Position numbers and translations under genes: made by a program
The notes under the pieces: model-generated
The model's database searches: none
Seen by the model: only the letters and a program-made list of their open reading frames with translations
What the model was told of the DNA's origin: nothing
DNA from: JAEUPI01 sp036520715
GTDB lineage: Bacteria; Pseudomonadota; Gammaproteobacteria; Burkholderiales; Burkholderiaceae_C
DNA length: 44,045 bases
Reading direction: 5' to 3'
NCBI GenBank assembly: GCA_036520715.1
Contig: DATDJF010000361.1
Coordinates: forward strand, 1-44,045
In this document: in pieces, positions 16,156-24,664 of the stretch
Layout of the letters: each line of letters starts with the position of its first letter
Numbering within the stretch: the stretch's first letter is position 1

Positions 16156-17139
16156 TCAGGGCAGCAGCACGCTCGACCCGGTGGTCTTGCGCGCCTCGAG
16201 GTCGCGGTGCGCCTGCGCCACCTCGGCCAGCGGATACCGCTGGTCGATGCGGATCTTCACCGCGCCGCTCTGCACCACGGTGAAGAGGTCGTCGGCCATC
16301 TGCTGCGTGGCTTCGCGTGTGGCGATGTGGGTGAACAGCGTGGCGCGCGTGACGTACAGCGAGCCCTTGGGCCCCAGGATGCCGGGCGCGAACGGCGGCA
16401 CCGGACCCGAGGCGTTGCCGAAGCTGGCCAGCAGGCCGAACGGGCGCAGGCAATCGAGCGAGCCTTCGAAGGTGTCCTTGCCCACCGAGTCGTACACCAC
16501 CTTGACGCCCTTGCCGCCGGTGATGGCCTTGACGCGCTCGACGAACTTCTCGCTGCGGTAGTTGATCGTGTGCGCGGCGCCGTGCTGCAGCGCGAGCTGG
16601 CACTTCTCGTCGCTGCCCGCGGTGCCGATGAGCTGCAGGCCGAGCGCCTTGGCCCACTGGCAGGCGATCAGGCCCACGCCGCCCGCCGCGGCGTGCCACA
16701 GCACGAAGTCGCCGGCCTGCAGGCCGCCCTGCGGCAGCGTGCGCTTGAGCAGGTACTGCGCGGTCAGGCCCTTGAGCATCATCGCCGCGCCGGTGTCGAA
16801 GCCGATCGCGTCGGGCAGCTTGACCACCGTCTTGGCCGGCATCACGCGCGCCTGGCTGTAGCTGCCCGGCGGGTTGCTCGCATAGGCCGCGCGGTCGCCC
16901 GCCTTCAGGTGCGTGACGCCCTCGCCCACCGCCTCGACGACGCCGGCGCCTTCCATGCCGAGCGTCAGCGGCATGGGGTTGGGGTACAGGCCGGAGCGCT
17001 GGTAGACATCGATGAAGTTCAGGCCGCAGGCCTGGTGCTTGATGCGGATCTCGCCGGGGCCGGGGTTGCCCACCGGCAGGTCGACCAGCTTCATCACCTC
17101 GGGACCACCGGTCTGCTGGATCTGGATCGTCTGGGCCAT
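16156..17139 (-). CDS. Zinc-free quinone oxidoreductase (MDR superfamily)
   Basis: Encodes 327 residues, the standard length for QOR/QorA. The quinone-site block GLNFIDVYQRSGLYP, the substrate-domain LGMEGAGVVEAVGEGV and the NADPH-binding HAAAGGVGLIACQWAKALG are all present; the Cys/Glu zinc ligands of alcohol dehydrogenases are absent. It should reduce quinones or enones with NADPH in the cytoplasm. AGGAG upstream of the ATG at 17139 is clear. A much longer open frame runs upstream to 18132, but that is a mirror of the opposite-strand EamA gene. Confidence 0.9.
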   Translation of the reverse strand: MAQTIQIQQTGGPEVMKLVDLPVGNPGPGEIRIKHQACGLNFIDVYQRSGLYPNPMPLTLGMEGAGVVEAVGEGVTHLKAGDRAAYASNPPGSYSQARVMPAKTVVKLPDAIGFDTGAAMMLKGLTAQYLLKRTLPQGGLQAGDFVLWHAAAGGVGLIACQWAKALGLQLIGTAGSDEKCQLALQHGAAHTINYRSEKFVERVKAITGGKGVKVVYDSVGKDTFEGSLDCLRPFGLLASFGNASGPVPPFAPGILGPKGSLYVTRATLFTHIATREATQQMADDLFTVVQSGAVKIRIDQRYPLAEVAQAHRDLEARKTTGSSVLLP

Positions 17140-17262
17140 GCGGGCTCTCCTGTCGTTCGCTCTCGAAGGCGGCAAGCGTACGCCAATCGAGCCGCAGCCC
17201 GCCGGCGCAAGGGAATGCAGCCTGCGCCGGGGCCGCACAACGGCGACAGGCATGATGCCGCC

Positions 17263-18198
17263 ATGCACCTGACACCGCGCCTGGCCCTGCTGCTCACGTT
17301 GCCGCCGCTGATGTGGGCCGGCAATGCGGTGATCGGCCGCCTGATGGTGGGCTATGCGCCGCCGGTGTGGCTCAACCTGATCCGCTGGGTCGGTGCGCTG
17401 CTGGTGCTGCTGCCGCTCGGCTGGCACGCGTTCGGCACGCCGCAGCGGCGCGCGCAGGTGCGCGAGCGCTGGCCGCACCTGGCGATGCTCGGCCTGCTCG
17501 GCGTGGGCATGTACAACGCACTGCAGTACATGGCGCTGCGCACGTCGTCGCCGCTGAACGTGACGCTGATCGCCGCCAGCATGCCGCTGTGGATGATGCT
17601 CAACGGGCTGCTGTTCTTTCACGCCCGGCCGGGGCGGCGCGACCTGTTCGCCGCCGCGCTCTCGCTGGCCGGCGTGGTGACCGTGCTGACGCGCGGCCAC
17701 CTGCTCGAACTGGCGCAGATCCGGCTGGTGCCCGGCGACCTGCTGATCCTGGTGGCGATCTTCTGCTGGTCGATCTACAGCTGGCTGCTCGCACGGCCGC
17801 CCGCGTCGATGCGTGGCGACGCGCGGCCACCGTGGAACTGGGCCGAGTTCCTGCTCGTGCAGGTGGTGTTCGGCATCGTGTGGGCGGCCGCCGGCGCGAT
17901 GGTGGAATCGGCCGTGCTCGCCGACAGCGACGAGCAGGTGCGCTGGGGCTGGCCGCTGGCGCTGGCGCTGCTGTACCTGGCCACCGGCCCGTCGCTGGTG
18001 GCCTATTACGCCTGGGGCACCGGCGTGGCGCGGGCGGGCCCCGCGATGGCGGCGCTGTTCTCCAACCTCACGCCGCTGCTGACCGCGGTGATCTCCGGCG
18101 CGGTGCTCGGCACCTGGCCGCAGCCATACCATCTGGCGGCGTTCGCGCTGATCGTCACCGGCATCATGATCTCGGCGTTTCGCGGCGCGGCGCGCTGA
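17263..18198 (+). CDS. EamA/DMT-family permease
   Basis: Encodes 311 residues with ten hydrophobic segments in two EamA halves: LPPLMWAGNAVIGRLMVGY...RWVGALLVLLPLG, then WAEFLLVQVVFGIVWAAAG...FSNLTPLLTAVISGAVLG. Members export amino acids or other metabolites; the substrate cannot be read from the sequence. The ATG at 17263 lies in the 120-bp space divergent from the quinone oxidoreductase. The next gene starts 2 bp after its stop, so the two are cotranscribed. Confidence 0.9.
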   Translation: MHLTPRLALLLTLPPLMWAGNAVIGRLMVGYAPPVWLNLIRWVGALLVLLPLGWHAFGTPQRRAQVRERWPHLAMLGLLGVGMYNALQYMALRTSSPLNVTLIAASMPLWMMLNGLLFFHARPGRRDLFAAALSLAGVVTVLTRGHLLELAQIRLVPGDLLILVAIFCWSIYSWLLARPPASMRGDARPPWNWAEFLLVQVVFGIVWAAAGAMVESAVLADSDEQVRWGWPLALALLYLATGPSLVAYYAWGTGVARAGPAMAALFSNLTPLLTAVISGAVLGTWPQPYHLAAFALIVTGIMISAFRGAAR

Positions 18199-18200
18199 CG

Positions 18201-18506
18201 ATGAAGCGCATCACGCAGGCGCCCAACCTCGCGCTGGCCACGCTGTGGGCCGACCTGCTGCGCCAGGGCGGCTTCGAGGTCAGCGTGCAGCGCGCCTATG
18301 CCAGCAGCATCGCCGGCGAGATCCCGCCCGACCAGGCGCTGCCCGAAGTCTGGATCGCCGACGACGACCAGCTCGACGCCGCGCGCACGCTGCTGCATCA
18401 GTTGCGCCACCCGCCGTTCCGGCGCTGGGTGTGCGCAGGCTGCGGCGAGCTGATCGAGGGGCCCTTCACGCAGTGCTGGAAGTGCGGCGCAGCCATGGAT
18501 GCGTGA
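18201..18506 (+). CDS. DUF2007-type protein with zinc ribbon
   Basis: Encodes 101 residues. The N-terminal 70 residues fit the DUF2007 (putative signal-transducing) fold: ALATLWADLLRQGGFEVSVQ, then PEVWIADDDQLDAARTLLHQ. The C-terminal CAGCGELIEGPFTQCWKCG holds two CxxC pairs, a zinc ribbon. It is tightly coupled to the EamA gene (2-bp gap). Function unknown; members are thought to be small regulatory or scaffold proteins. The alkylsulfatase-like gene begins 14 bp later. Confidence 0.8.
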   Translation: MKRITQAPNLALATLWADLLRQGGFEVSVQRAYASSIAGEIPPDQALPEVWIADDDQLDAARTLLHQLRHPPFRRWVCAGCGELIEGPFTQCWKCGAAMDA

Positions 18507-18520
18507 CGCAGGAGATTCAA

Positions 18521-20488
18521 ATGAACCAGCTCACCCGACTGTCGATCGTTGCCCTGGCGGCCGCCGCCCTCGCCGGCTGTGGCCGCAACAGCGGCATCGG
18601 CGGCGCCAGCGGCGACGCCGCGGCGGCGACGATGCAGGCCAACGCACAGTTCGCGCAGACACTGCAGCTCGACGAGCCGCAGGCCTTCGAAGACGCCAAG
18701 CGTGGCTTCATCGCGCGCCCCGAAGGCAAGATCGTCGGTGCCGACGGCAACGTGCTGGTCGACTTCGACGCTTTCAAGTTCGTCGACGGCGCCGCGCCGC
18801 CGACCGTGAACCCGAGCCTGTGGCGCCATGCGAAGCTGAACGCGCAGATCGGACTGTTCAAGGTCACCGACGGCATCCACCAGCTGCGCGGCTTCGACAT
18901 CGGCAACATGACGCTGGTCGACGGCAAGACCGGCTTCATCGTCATCGACACCCTCACCGCCCGCGAAAGCGCCGCCGCGGCGCTGGCATTCGCACGCAAG
19001 CACCTGGGTGACAAGCCGGTGACGGCGATCGTCTTCACGCACAGCCACATCGACCACTTCGGCGGTGTGCTGGGCGTGGTGTCGGCCCAGGAAGCGGCCG
19101 AGCGCAAGATCCCGGTCGTCGCCTCCGAAGGCTTCATGGAAGAGGCGACGAGCGAAAACGTGATGGTCGGCACCGCGATGGGCCGGCGCTCGATCTACCA
19201 GTTCGGCCGCGACCTCGAGCGCTCGCCCAAGGGGCTGGTCGACACCGGCCTCGGCAAGGGCGTGGCCTACGGCACCTTCGGCCTTCTGCCGCCGACGCAG
19301 CTGATCACCCAGCCGAGCGAAGAGCTCACGCTCGACGGCGTGCGCTTCGTCTTCCACAACGTGCCGGGCGCCGAGGCGCCGGCCGAGTTGACGTTCTCGA
19401 TCCCCGACAGACGAGCCTACGGCGGCGCCGAGAACCTGGCGCAGACGATGCATAACCTGCTGCCGGTGCGCGGCGCCAAGGTACGCGATTCGCTGCGCTG
19501 GGCGGGCTACATGCAGCAGGCGCTCGATCAGCTCGGCGACGCCGAGGTCTACTTCGGCCAGCACAACTGGCCGATCTGGGGCCGCGAGCGCATCGTCGAC
19601 TTCATCACCAGGCACCGCGACGTCTACAAGTACACGCACGACCAGACGGTGCGCCTGATCAACGCCGGCCTGACGCCGCGCGAGATCGCCGACACCGTGA
19701 AGCTGCCCAAGGCACTGCAGTCGCACTTCGGCGCGCGCGGCTACTACGGCGACCTGCGCCACAACGTGAAGGCGGTCTACCAGTTCTACCTCGGCGCCTA
19801 CGACGGCAACCCGGCCAACCTGAACCCGCTGCCGCCGCAGGAGTCGGCCAAGCGCTACCTCGAGCTGATCGGCGGCGCCGACAAGGCCGTGACCGCGGCG
19901 CAAACCGCGTTCGACAAGGGCGAGTACCGCTGGGCCGCCGAGCTGCTGAACCACGCCGTATTCGGGCAGCCCGATCACAAGGCTGCGAAGGAGCTCCTCG
20001 CCCGCACGTACGACCAGATGGGCTACATGGCCGAGGCGTCGACCTGGCGCAACAGCTACCTCACCGCGGCCGCCGAGCTGCGCAACGGCCCGCCGAAGAG
20101 GGGTGTCAACCGCGCCAGCTTCGTCGACATGCTGGCGCAGACGCCGGTGGAGCGCTTCCTCGAGGCGATGGCCGCCGGCCTCGACGGCCCGGCCGCCGAA
20201 GGCAAGGACCTGAAGATCAACCTGGTCTTCAGCGACTCCAAGGAATCGTTCGTGCTGTGGATCGAGAACTCGGTGCTGCACCATCGCAAGGCCGCACCAG
20301 TGGCCGGCGCCAACGCCACGTTGACGCTGACGCGGCCGATCTTCGTCAAGATGATGGCCGGCACCGCCGGTGTGACGGACACGCTGCTGTCCGACGACCT
20401 CCAGGTCGAGGGCAGCAAGATCGACCTCGGGCGCTTCCTGTCGCTGATCGACAAGGCGCCGGGCACGTTCGCGATCGTCACGAAGTGA
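18521..20488 (+). CDS. Alkylsulfatase-like lipoprotein (MBL fold plus SCP2-like domain)
   Basis: Encodes 655 residues. The lipobox LAGC puts the lipid anchor on Cys20. The metallo-beta-lactamase domain has THSHIDHFGG (His174, His176, Asp178, His179). Downstream features shared with SdsA1/YjcS-type alkylsulfatases include NVPGAEAPAEL, a Glu-bearing block before TMHNLLPVRGAKVRDSLRW, and FGQHNWPIWG. A helical dimerisation segment and a C-terminal sterol-carrier-like domain (about 530-655) follow, as in that family. The likely reaction is hydrolysis of primary alkyl sulfates such as SDS, at the envelope. Most SdsA relatives are not lipoproteins in the classical sense, so the lipobox is notable. 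GGAG at 18511 sets the start. Confidence 0.85.
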   Translation: MNQLTRLSIVALAAAALAGCGRNSGIGGASGDAAAATMQANAQFAQTLQLDEPQAFEDAKRGFIARPEGKIVGADGNVLVDFDAFKFVDGAAPPTVNPSLWRHAKLNAQIGLFKVTDGIHQLRGFDIGNMTLVDGKTGFIVIDTLTARESAAAALAFARKHLGDKPVTAIVFTHSHIDHFGGVLGVVSAQEAAERKIPVVASEGFMEEATSENVMVGTAMGRRSIYQFGRDLERSPKGLVDTGLGKGVAYGTFGLLPPTQLITQPSEELTLDGVRFVFHNVPGAEAPAELTFSIPDRRAYGGAENLAQTMHNLLPVRGAKVRDSLRWAGYMQQALDQLGDAEVYFGQHNWPIWGRERIVDFITRHRDVYKYTHDQTVRLINAGLTPREIADTVKLPKALQSHFGARGYYGDLRHNVKAVYQFYLGAYDGNPANLNPLPPQESAKRYLELIGGADKAVTAAQTAFDKGEYRWAAELLNHAVFGQPDHKAAKELLARTYDQMGYMAEASTWRNSYLTAAAELRNGPPKRGVNRASFVDMLAQTPVERFLEAMAAGLDGPAAEGKDLKINLVFSDSKESFVLWIENSVLHHRKAAPVAGANATLTLTRPIFVKMMAGTAGVTDTLLSDDLQVEGSKIDLGRFLSLIDKAPGTFAIVTK

Positions 20489-20505
20489 GCGGAAGCGCCC
20501 GGATG

Positions 20506-20548
20506 GGGCCGTACCTAGCTGCAGGGCAGCCTAGCTAGCGCACGGCCC
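20506..20548. other. Inverted repeat after the alkylsulfatase-like gene
   Basis: GGGCCGT at 20506-20512 and ACGGCCC at 20542-20548 are perfect inverted arms. Between them lies a CTAG-rich stretch (CTAGCTGC and GCAGCCTAGCTAG) that can fold further. There is no T-run, so it is not a standard terminator. CTAG is rare in proteobacterial genomes, which makes three copies within 30 bp unusual. Confidence 0.4.
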
Positions 20549-20672
20549 GACTGGCCGGCACCGGCGAGGTGGGCTTCAATGAGCGCAACGGCGCAGGCCA
20601 TGTCTTGCACAGTCACTTCGACCTGTTGGTTAGGTGGCGGACCTGCGCCACCCTCAACTCAAGGAGTCGATC

Positions 20673-22823
20673 ATGTCCAGTTCCTCGATGGCCCACTTCA
20701 CGCCCGGCAGCGTATTGTCGAATCTGTTGCTCGCGCCCGGCTCGGCCGACTCGCCGCTGCAGCAGGCGATCGCCTCGATCGCCGAGCTGGCCCCTGGTGA
20801 CGCGGCAGCGGCGCTGCAGCGGGGTGATCTGCCGGCGGCAGGTGGACACACGCTGGCGCTGCTGGCGGCACAGTTGCGGCCTGCTGCGGCCGCCACGACG
20901 GGCCGCAGTTCGGCAGCAGGAAACACCTCTGCCCAAGAGCAGGCAAAGAGCGCGTTCGAGGAGCAGTTCGCTGCCAAGGCCGCCGACAAGGAGGAGTTCG
21001 ACGCCTTCATGCAGGAGGTGTTCGGCGACAGCTACGACAAGGACCTCGCCGAGCAATACCGCCAGCAGGCGCTGGCCGGCGACTTCTCGTTCCTGCCCGA
21101 GGTGCAGTTCGTCGACGCCGACACGCTCGGCGGCGCCAACGGCGCCTACAACACCGAGGAAGGCGTGGTCTACATCAACGAGGATCTCGATCCGGCGACC
21201 GCGGCGCAGACCTTCGTCGAGGAAGCCGGGCACCACCTCGACGCCCAGCTCAACACCACGGACACCGCCGGCGACGAGGGCGAGATGTTCCGCCGCGTGC
21301 TCGGCGGCGAGCAGCTCAGCGATCAGCAGGTCGCCGAGATCCGCAACGAGAACGACATGGGCACCATCGTCGTCGATGGCAAGGAAGTCCAGGTCGAGTT
21401 CTGGAATCCGTTCAAGGCGGTCGGTGACGCCGTCAAGGACATCGGCGGCGCCGTCGTCGATGCGGTCAAGGACGTCGGTGGTGCCGTCGTCGACGCCGCC
21501 AAGGACGTCGGCAAGGCGGCCGTCGATGCCGTCAAGGCGGTCGGCAACGTCGCCGTCGAGGGAGTCAAAGCGGCCGGCAACATCGCGGTCGCCGGTGCGC
21601 AGGCAGCGTGGAACATCACGCGCGCGGGCGCCGAAGCGGCATGGGAGCTCACCGTGGACGCCGCCAAGGCGGCGGGCAAGGCCGCGGGCCAGGTCATCAA
21701 GGGCATCGGCAAGGGCGTCGAGGCGTTCGGTCTCGGCATCTGGGATTCCGTCAAGGATGTCGGGCTCGGCCTGTGGCAGATGACCGGTGGCTTCGTGAGC
21801 AACCTCGCGCGCGGCCGCGTCAGCGAGGCCTTCAGCCAGGTGGTCGCCGGATTCGATCGTGCGGTCTTCCAGTCCACCGAGCGCTTCTGGGTCGGCGTGA
21901 TGGACGGCGCGCACGAGGTGCTCAACGGCTTCATCGACACGCTGGGCCCGCTCGGCAAGCCGCTGCAGTGGGTCACCGATCGTGCGTTCGACATCGGCTT
22001 CACGGCGCTCGACACGTCGTTCACGATGTTCCGCTCCGCCTTCCGCCTGGGCCCCGACATGGCGATCGGCTTCATGAACGATGCCTGGAGTTCGCTGAAG
22101 CTGGCCGCCAATGGCCAGTGGGGCGCTGCGGCCGGCCAGTTGGCGATGGCGTTCGTCAACGTGCCGGGTCGTGCGATCGGATACGCGGTCGACCAGAGCA
22201 TGGTCTTCCTGCAGGGCGCGGCCAGCATCGGCCAGACCGCGATCGGCCTCGAGCCGCCCGGGCGCCATCTGACCCAGCGCGAGATCGACTACCTGAAAAC
22301 GATCTACGGCAACTCGATCGACTACGGCCTGATCCGCGTCAAGCCGGGCGGCGCCCTCAACAGCGTGATGGCGCCGCACACGGTGGGCAACACCGTGTAC
22401 ATGCCACCCACGATGCCCGTCAACGGCCGCAACGTTGCGTTGCTCAACCCGAATGGCACGCTGACTCCGTTCGGGCTCGTCAGCGGGCTCGGCCATGAGG
22501 TGGCGCACGTGTGGCAAAACCAGATCGGTGGTCCCGACTACATCCACGACGCGCTCAGCTCGCAGTTCTGGGCACTGCTCAGCACCGGCAACGCCGCCAA
22601 TGCCTACAACTGGCGTGCCGCGCTGGCCGCCGGCGCTTCGTTCGAGACCATGAACGACGAGCAGCGTGCGCGCCTGATGGAGGACATCGGCCGGGCGCTG
22701 CGCGGCGACGACAAGATCACGCGGGCCGATGCGGACCTCTTCGGCCCCAACTTCACGCCTGCCGAGGTGCGCTTCATGCGAGCCGTGTGGGCCGACATCC
22801 GGCGCGGCGAGGGCACGCACTGA
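20673..22823 (+). CDS. Putative zincin-type effector with ten 11-residue repeats
   Basis: Encodes 716 residues with no signal peptide. Region 1 (1-100) is Ala-rich. Region 2 (about 100-245) contains FVEEAGHHLDAQ, with Glu183-Glu184 and His187-His188, a motif resembling the EExGHxLD of some secreted proteins. Region 3 (250-359) is ten tandem 11-residue units of type VVDAVKDVGGA. Region 4 is a helical middle part. Region 5 (about 520-716) has IYGNSIDYGLIRVKPGG, NTVYMPPTMP and GLGHEVAHVWQNQIGG. HEVAH (608-612) is an HExxH zinc motif followed by WQ, as in DUF4157-like or Rhs/Vgr-associated putative metallopeptidases. The layout suggests a protein exported by a specialised system, perhaps a toxin; no secretion or immunity gene is evident. 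AAGGAG at 20661-20666 sets the ATG. A 735-codon antisense frame is a mirror artefact. Confidence 0.75.
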   Translation: MSSSSMAHFTPGSVLSNLLLAPGSADSPLQQAIASIAELAPGDAAAALQRGDLPAAGGHTLALLAAQLRPAAAATTGRSSAAGNTSAQEQAKSAFEEQFAAKAADKEEFDAFMQEVFGDSYDKDLAEQYRQQALAGDFSFLPEVQFVDADTLGGANGAYNTEEGVVYINEDLDPATAAQTFVEEAGHHLDAQLNTTDTAGDEGEMFRRVLGGEQLSDQQVAEIRNENDMGTIVVDGKEVQVEFWNPFKAVGDAVKDIGGAVVDAVKDVGGAVVDAAKDVGKAAVDAVKAVGNVAVEGVKAAGNIAVAGAQAAWNITRAGAEAAWELTVDAAKAAGKAAGQVIKGIGKGVEAFGLGIWDSVKDVGLGLWQMTGGFVSNLARGRVSEAFSQVVAGFDRAVFQSTERFWVGVMDGAHEVLNGFIDTLGPLGKPLQWVTDRAFDIGFTALDTSFTMFRSAFRLGPDMAIGFMNDAWSSLKLAANGQWGAAAGQLAMAFVNVPGRAIGYAVDQSMVFLQGAASIGQTAIGLEPPGRHLTQREIDYLKTIYGNSIDYGLIRVKPGGALNSVMAPHTVGNTVYMPPTMPVNGRNVALLNPNGTLTPFGLVSGLGHEVAHVWQNQIGGPDYIHDALSSQFWALLSTGNAANAYNWRAALAAGASFETMNDEQRARLMEDIGRALRGDDKITRADADLFGPNFTPAEVRFMRAVWADIRRGEGTH
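21420..21749 (+). repeat. Ten degenerate 33-bp repeats encoding 11-residue units
   Basis: Ten in-register units within the putative effector, residues 250-359. The first four are most alike (VGDAVKDIGGA, VVDAVKDVGGA, VVDAAKDVGKA, AVDAVKAVGNV); later units drift and gain Trp. An 11-residue period with Lys and Asp on one face and Val/Ala on the other is the pattern of class A2-like amphipathic helices that lie on membranes, as in LEA group 3 proteins and synuclein. Confidence 0.8.
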
Positions 22824-22849
22824 GCAGGTCCGTCTCGTCTGCCGACGTG

Positions 22850-22873
22850 ATCAGCGGCCTGCGGGCCGCTGAT
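22850..22873. other. Perfect 10-bp hairpin between effector and sugar kinase genes
   Basis: ATCAGCGGCC at 22850-22859 pairs perfectly with GGCCGCTGAT at 22864-22873 around a TGCG loop. No T-run follows. It lies 27 bp after the effector stop and 29 bp before the kinase ATG, so it may stop or stabilise the upstream transcript. Confidence 0.5.
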
Positions 22874-22902
22874 GCCGTTGCATGGCACAGTGACGACTTC
22901 AG

Positions 22903-23835
22903 ATGAACGTCACCGACCGCTTCGACATCGTCTCGTTCGGCGAGCCGATGGTCGAGTTCAACCAGACCGGCGAGAGCGGCGCACGCCTGTACCTGCAAGG
23001 CTTCGGCGGCGACAGCTCCAACCTGGCCATCGCCGCTGCGCGCCAGGGCGCCCGCGTGGCCTACGTCAGCGCGCTCGGCGACGACACCTACGGCCGCATG
23101 CTGCGCGAGCTGTGGGCGCGCGAAGGCGTCGACGCCAGCGGCGTGAAGACCGATCCGCAGGGGTACACGGCGATTTACTTCGTCACCCACGACGCACAAG
23201 GCCATCACTTCAGCTTTTTCCGCGGCGCGTCGGCGGCCAGCCGCATGACCGCCGCCGACCTGCCGCTGGCGATGATCCGCAGCGCGCGCGTGCTGCACCT
23301 GTCGGGCATCAGCCTGGCGATCTCGGCCAGCGCCTGCGATACCGGCTGCGCCGCGATCGCGGCGGCGCGCGCGGCAGGCGTGCCGGTGTCGTTCGACACC
23401 AACCTGCGCCTGCGGCTGTGGCCGGTGGATCGCGCGCGCGCCGTGATGACCGACGTGATGCGGCTCACCGACATCTGCCTGCCGAGCTTCGACGACATGC
23501 AGACGATCACCGGCCTGGCCGACCCGCAGGCGATCGTCGACCACTGCCTCGCGCTCGGCGCCAAGGTGGTCGCACTCAAGCTCGGCGCCAACGGCGCGAT
23601 CGTCGCCGACGCCACGCAGCGGCACACCATCGCGCCGCATCCGTGCCAGCCGGTCGATGCCACCGGTGCCGGCGACACCTTCGGCGGGGCGTTCCTCGCA
23701 CGCTGGGTTGCCGGCGATTCGCTCGTCGATGCCGGCCGCTACGCAGCGGTGGCCGCCGCGCTGTCCACCGAGGGCTACGGTGCCGTCGAGCCGATCCCGC
23801 GTGCGGGCGACGTGCAAGCGTCGCTGCGGCGATGA
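22903..23835 (+). CDS. kdgK: PfkB-family sugar kinase, probably 2-keto-3-deoxygluconate kinase
   Basis: Encodes 310 residues. The N-terminal VSFGEPMVEFNQ with FGGDSSNLAIAAARQGARV is the PfkB/ribokinase glycine motif region, and DATGAGDTFGGAFLA is the C-terminal signature with the catalytic base Asp258. The FGEPMVEFNQ start, FDTNLRLRLW and the LPSFDD block are those of KDG kinases, which phosphorylate KDG to KDPG in the Entner-Doudoroff branch; other sugar acids or fructose are possible. No KDPG aldolase or sugar-acid transporter is adjacent. It is convergent with the SDR gene, 40 bp away. Confidence 0.8.
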   Translation: MNVTDRFDIVSFGEPMVEFNQTGESGARLYLQGFGGDSSNLAIAAARQGARVAYVSALGDDTYGRMLRELWAREGVDASGVKTDPQGYTAIYFVTHDAQGHHFSFFRGASAASRMTAADLPLAMIRSARVLHLSGISLAISASACDTGCAAIAAARAAGVPVSFDTNLRLRLWPVDRARAVMTDVMRLTDICLPSFDDMQTITGLADPQAIVDHCLALGAKVVALKLGANGAIVADATQRHTIAPHPCQPVDATGAGDTFGGAFLARWVAGDSLVDAGRYAAVAAALSTEGYGAVEPIPRAGDVQASLRR

Positions 23836-23875
23836 TGTGTGCGTGACTCTGCTGGCGCCGCCCGCACCCCGCAGC

Positions 23876-24664
23876 TCAGAACGTGCCCGGATACGCGCCG
23901 CCGTCGAGCAGGATGTTCTGCCCGGTGAGGTAGCTGGCCTGCGCGCTGCACAGGAAGGCGCAGATCTGGCCGAACTCCTCGAGCGTGCCGTAACGCTTGG
24001 CCGGGATCGTGGCGCGACGTTCCTCCTTCAACTGCTCCACCGTCTTGCCGCTCTTGGCCGCCTGGCCCTTGAGAGTGGTCTGGATGCGATCGGTGTCGAA
24101 CACCCCGGGCAGCAGGTTGTTGATCGTCACGTTGCGCGAGGCCACACGCGACTGACGCGCGAGACCGGCCACGAAGCCGGTGAGGCCGCTGCGTGCGCCG
24201 TTGGACAGGCCGAGCACGTCGATCGGTGCCTTCACCGCGCCCGACGTGATGTTGACGATGCGCCCGAAGCCGCGCCCGGCCATCTGATCGACGGTGGCCT
24301 TGATCAGCTCGACCGGTGTCAGCATGTTGGCGTCGATCGCCTTGAGCCAGTCGTCCCGGCTCCAGTCGCGAAAGTCTCCCGGCGGCGGGCCACCCGCGTT
24401 GTTGATGAGGATGTCCACCTGCGGGCAGGCCGCCAGCGCGGCCGCGCGCGCCGCCGGTGTGGCGATGTCACCCGCCACCGCGACCACCTGGCCCGCACCA
24501 GGCACCATGCGCAGCTCGGCCGCGGTCGCCTCGAGCGCCTCGGCGCCGCGCGCGGTGATCACCAGATTGACGCCCTCGCCCGCCAGCGCCAGCGCGCAGC
24601 CCTTGCCGAGACCCTTGCTCGCCGCGCACACCAGTGCCCAGCGTCCCTTGATGCCCAGATCCAT
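23876..24664 (-). CDS. Atypical SDR-family protein without Tyr and Lys of the active site
   Basis: Encodes 262 residues. The fold is plainly SDR (DILINNAGGPPPGDF, GRIVNITSGAVKAP, C-terminal LTGQNILLDGGAYPGTF). The nucleotide loop reads CAASKGLGKG instead of TGxxxGxG, and the YxxxK site is replaced by LGLSN (Leu151 to Asn155); Ser141 remains. As far as I recall, this divergent pattern defines the group labelled BKR_like_SDR_like, which departs from the usual NAD motif and catalytic tetrad. It may bind a nucleotide or acyl ligand without classical hydride transfer. AGGA lies upstream of the ATG at 24664. Confidence 0.8.
   Translation of the reverse strand: MDLGIKGRWALVCAASKGLGKGCALALAGEGVNLVITARGAEALEATAAELRMVPGAGQVVAVAGDIATPAARAAALAACPQVDILINNAGGPPPGDFRDWSRDDWLKAIDANMLTPVELIKATVDQMAGRGFGRIVNITSGAVKAPIDVLGLSNGARSGLTGFVAGLARQSRVASRNVTINNLLPGVFDTDRIQTTLKGQAAKSGKTVEQLKEERRATIPAKRYGTLEEFGQICAFLCSAQASYLTGQNILLDGGAYPGTF

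Noticed and set aside
15676..17262. Long upstream extension of the EamA gene frame
   Set aside because: It runs antisense over the thioredoxin-like and quinone oxidoreductase genes; the EamA fold starts at 17263.
20613..22820. 735-codon antisense frame opposite the putative effector
   Set aside because: Composition is of the antisense type, and it has no ribosome site or domain. The plus-strand gene has AAGGAG, recognisable motifs and the protein repeat.
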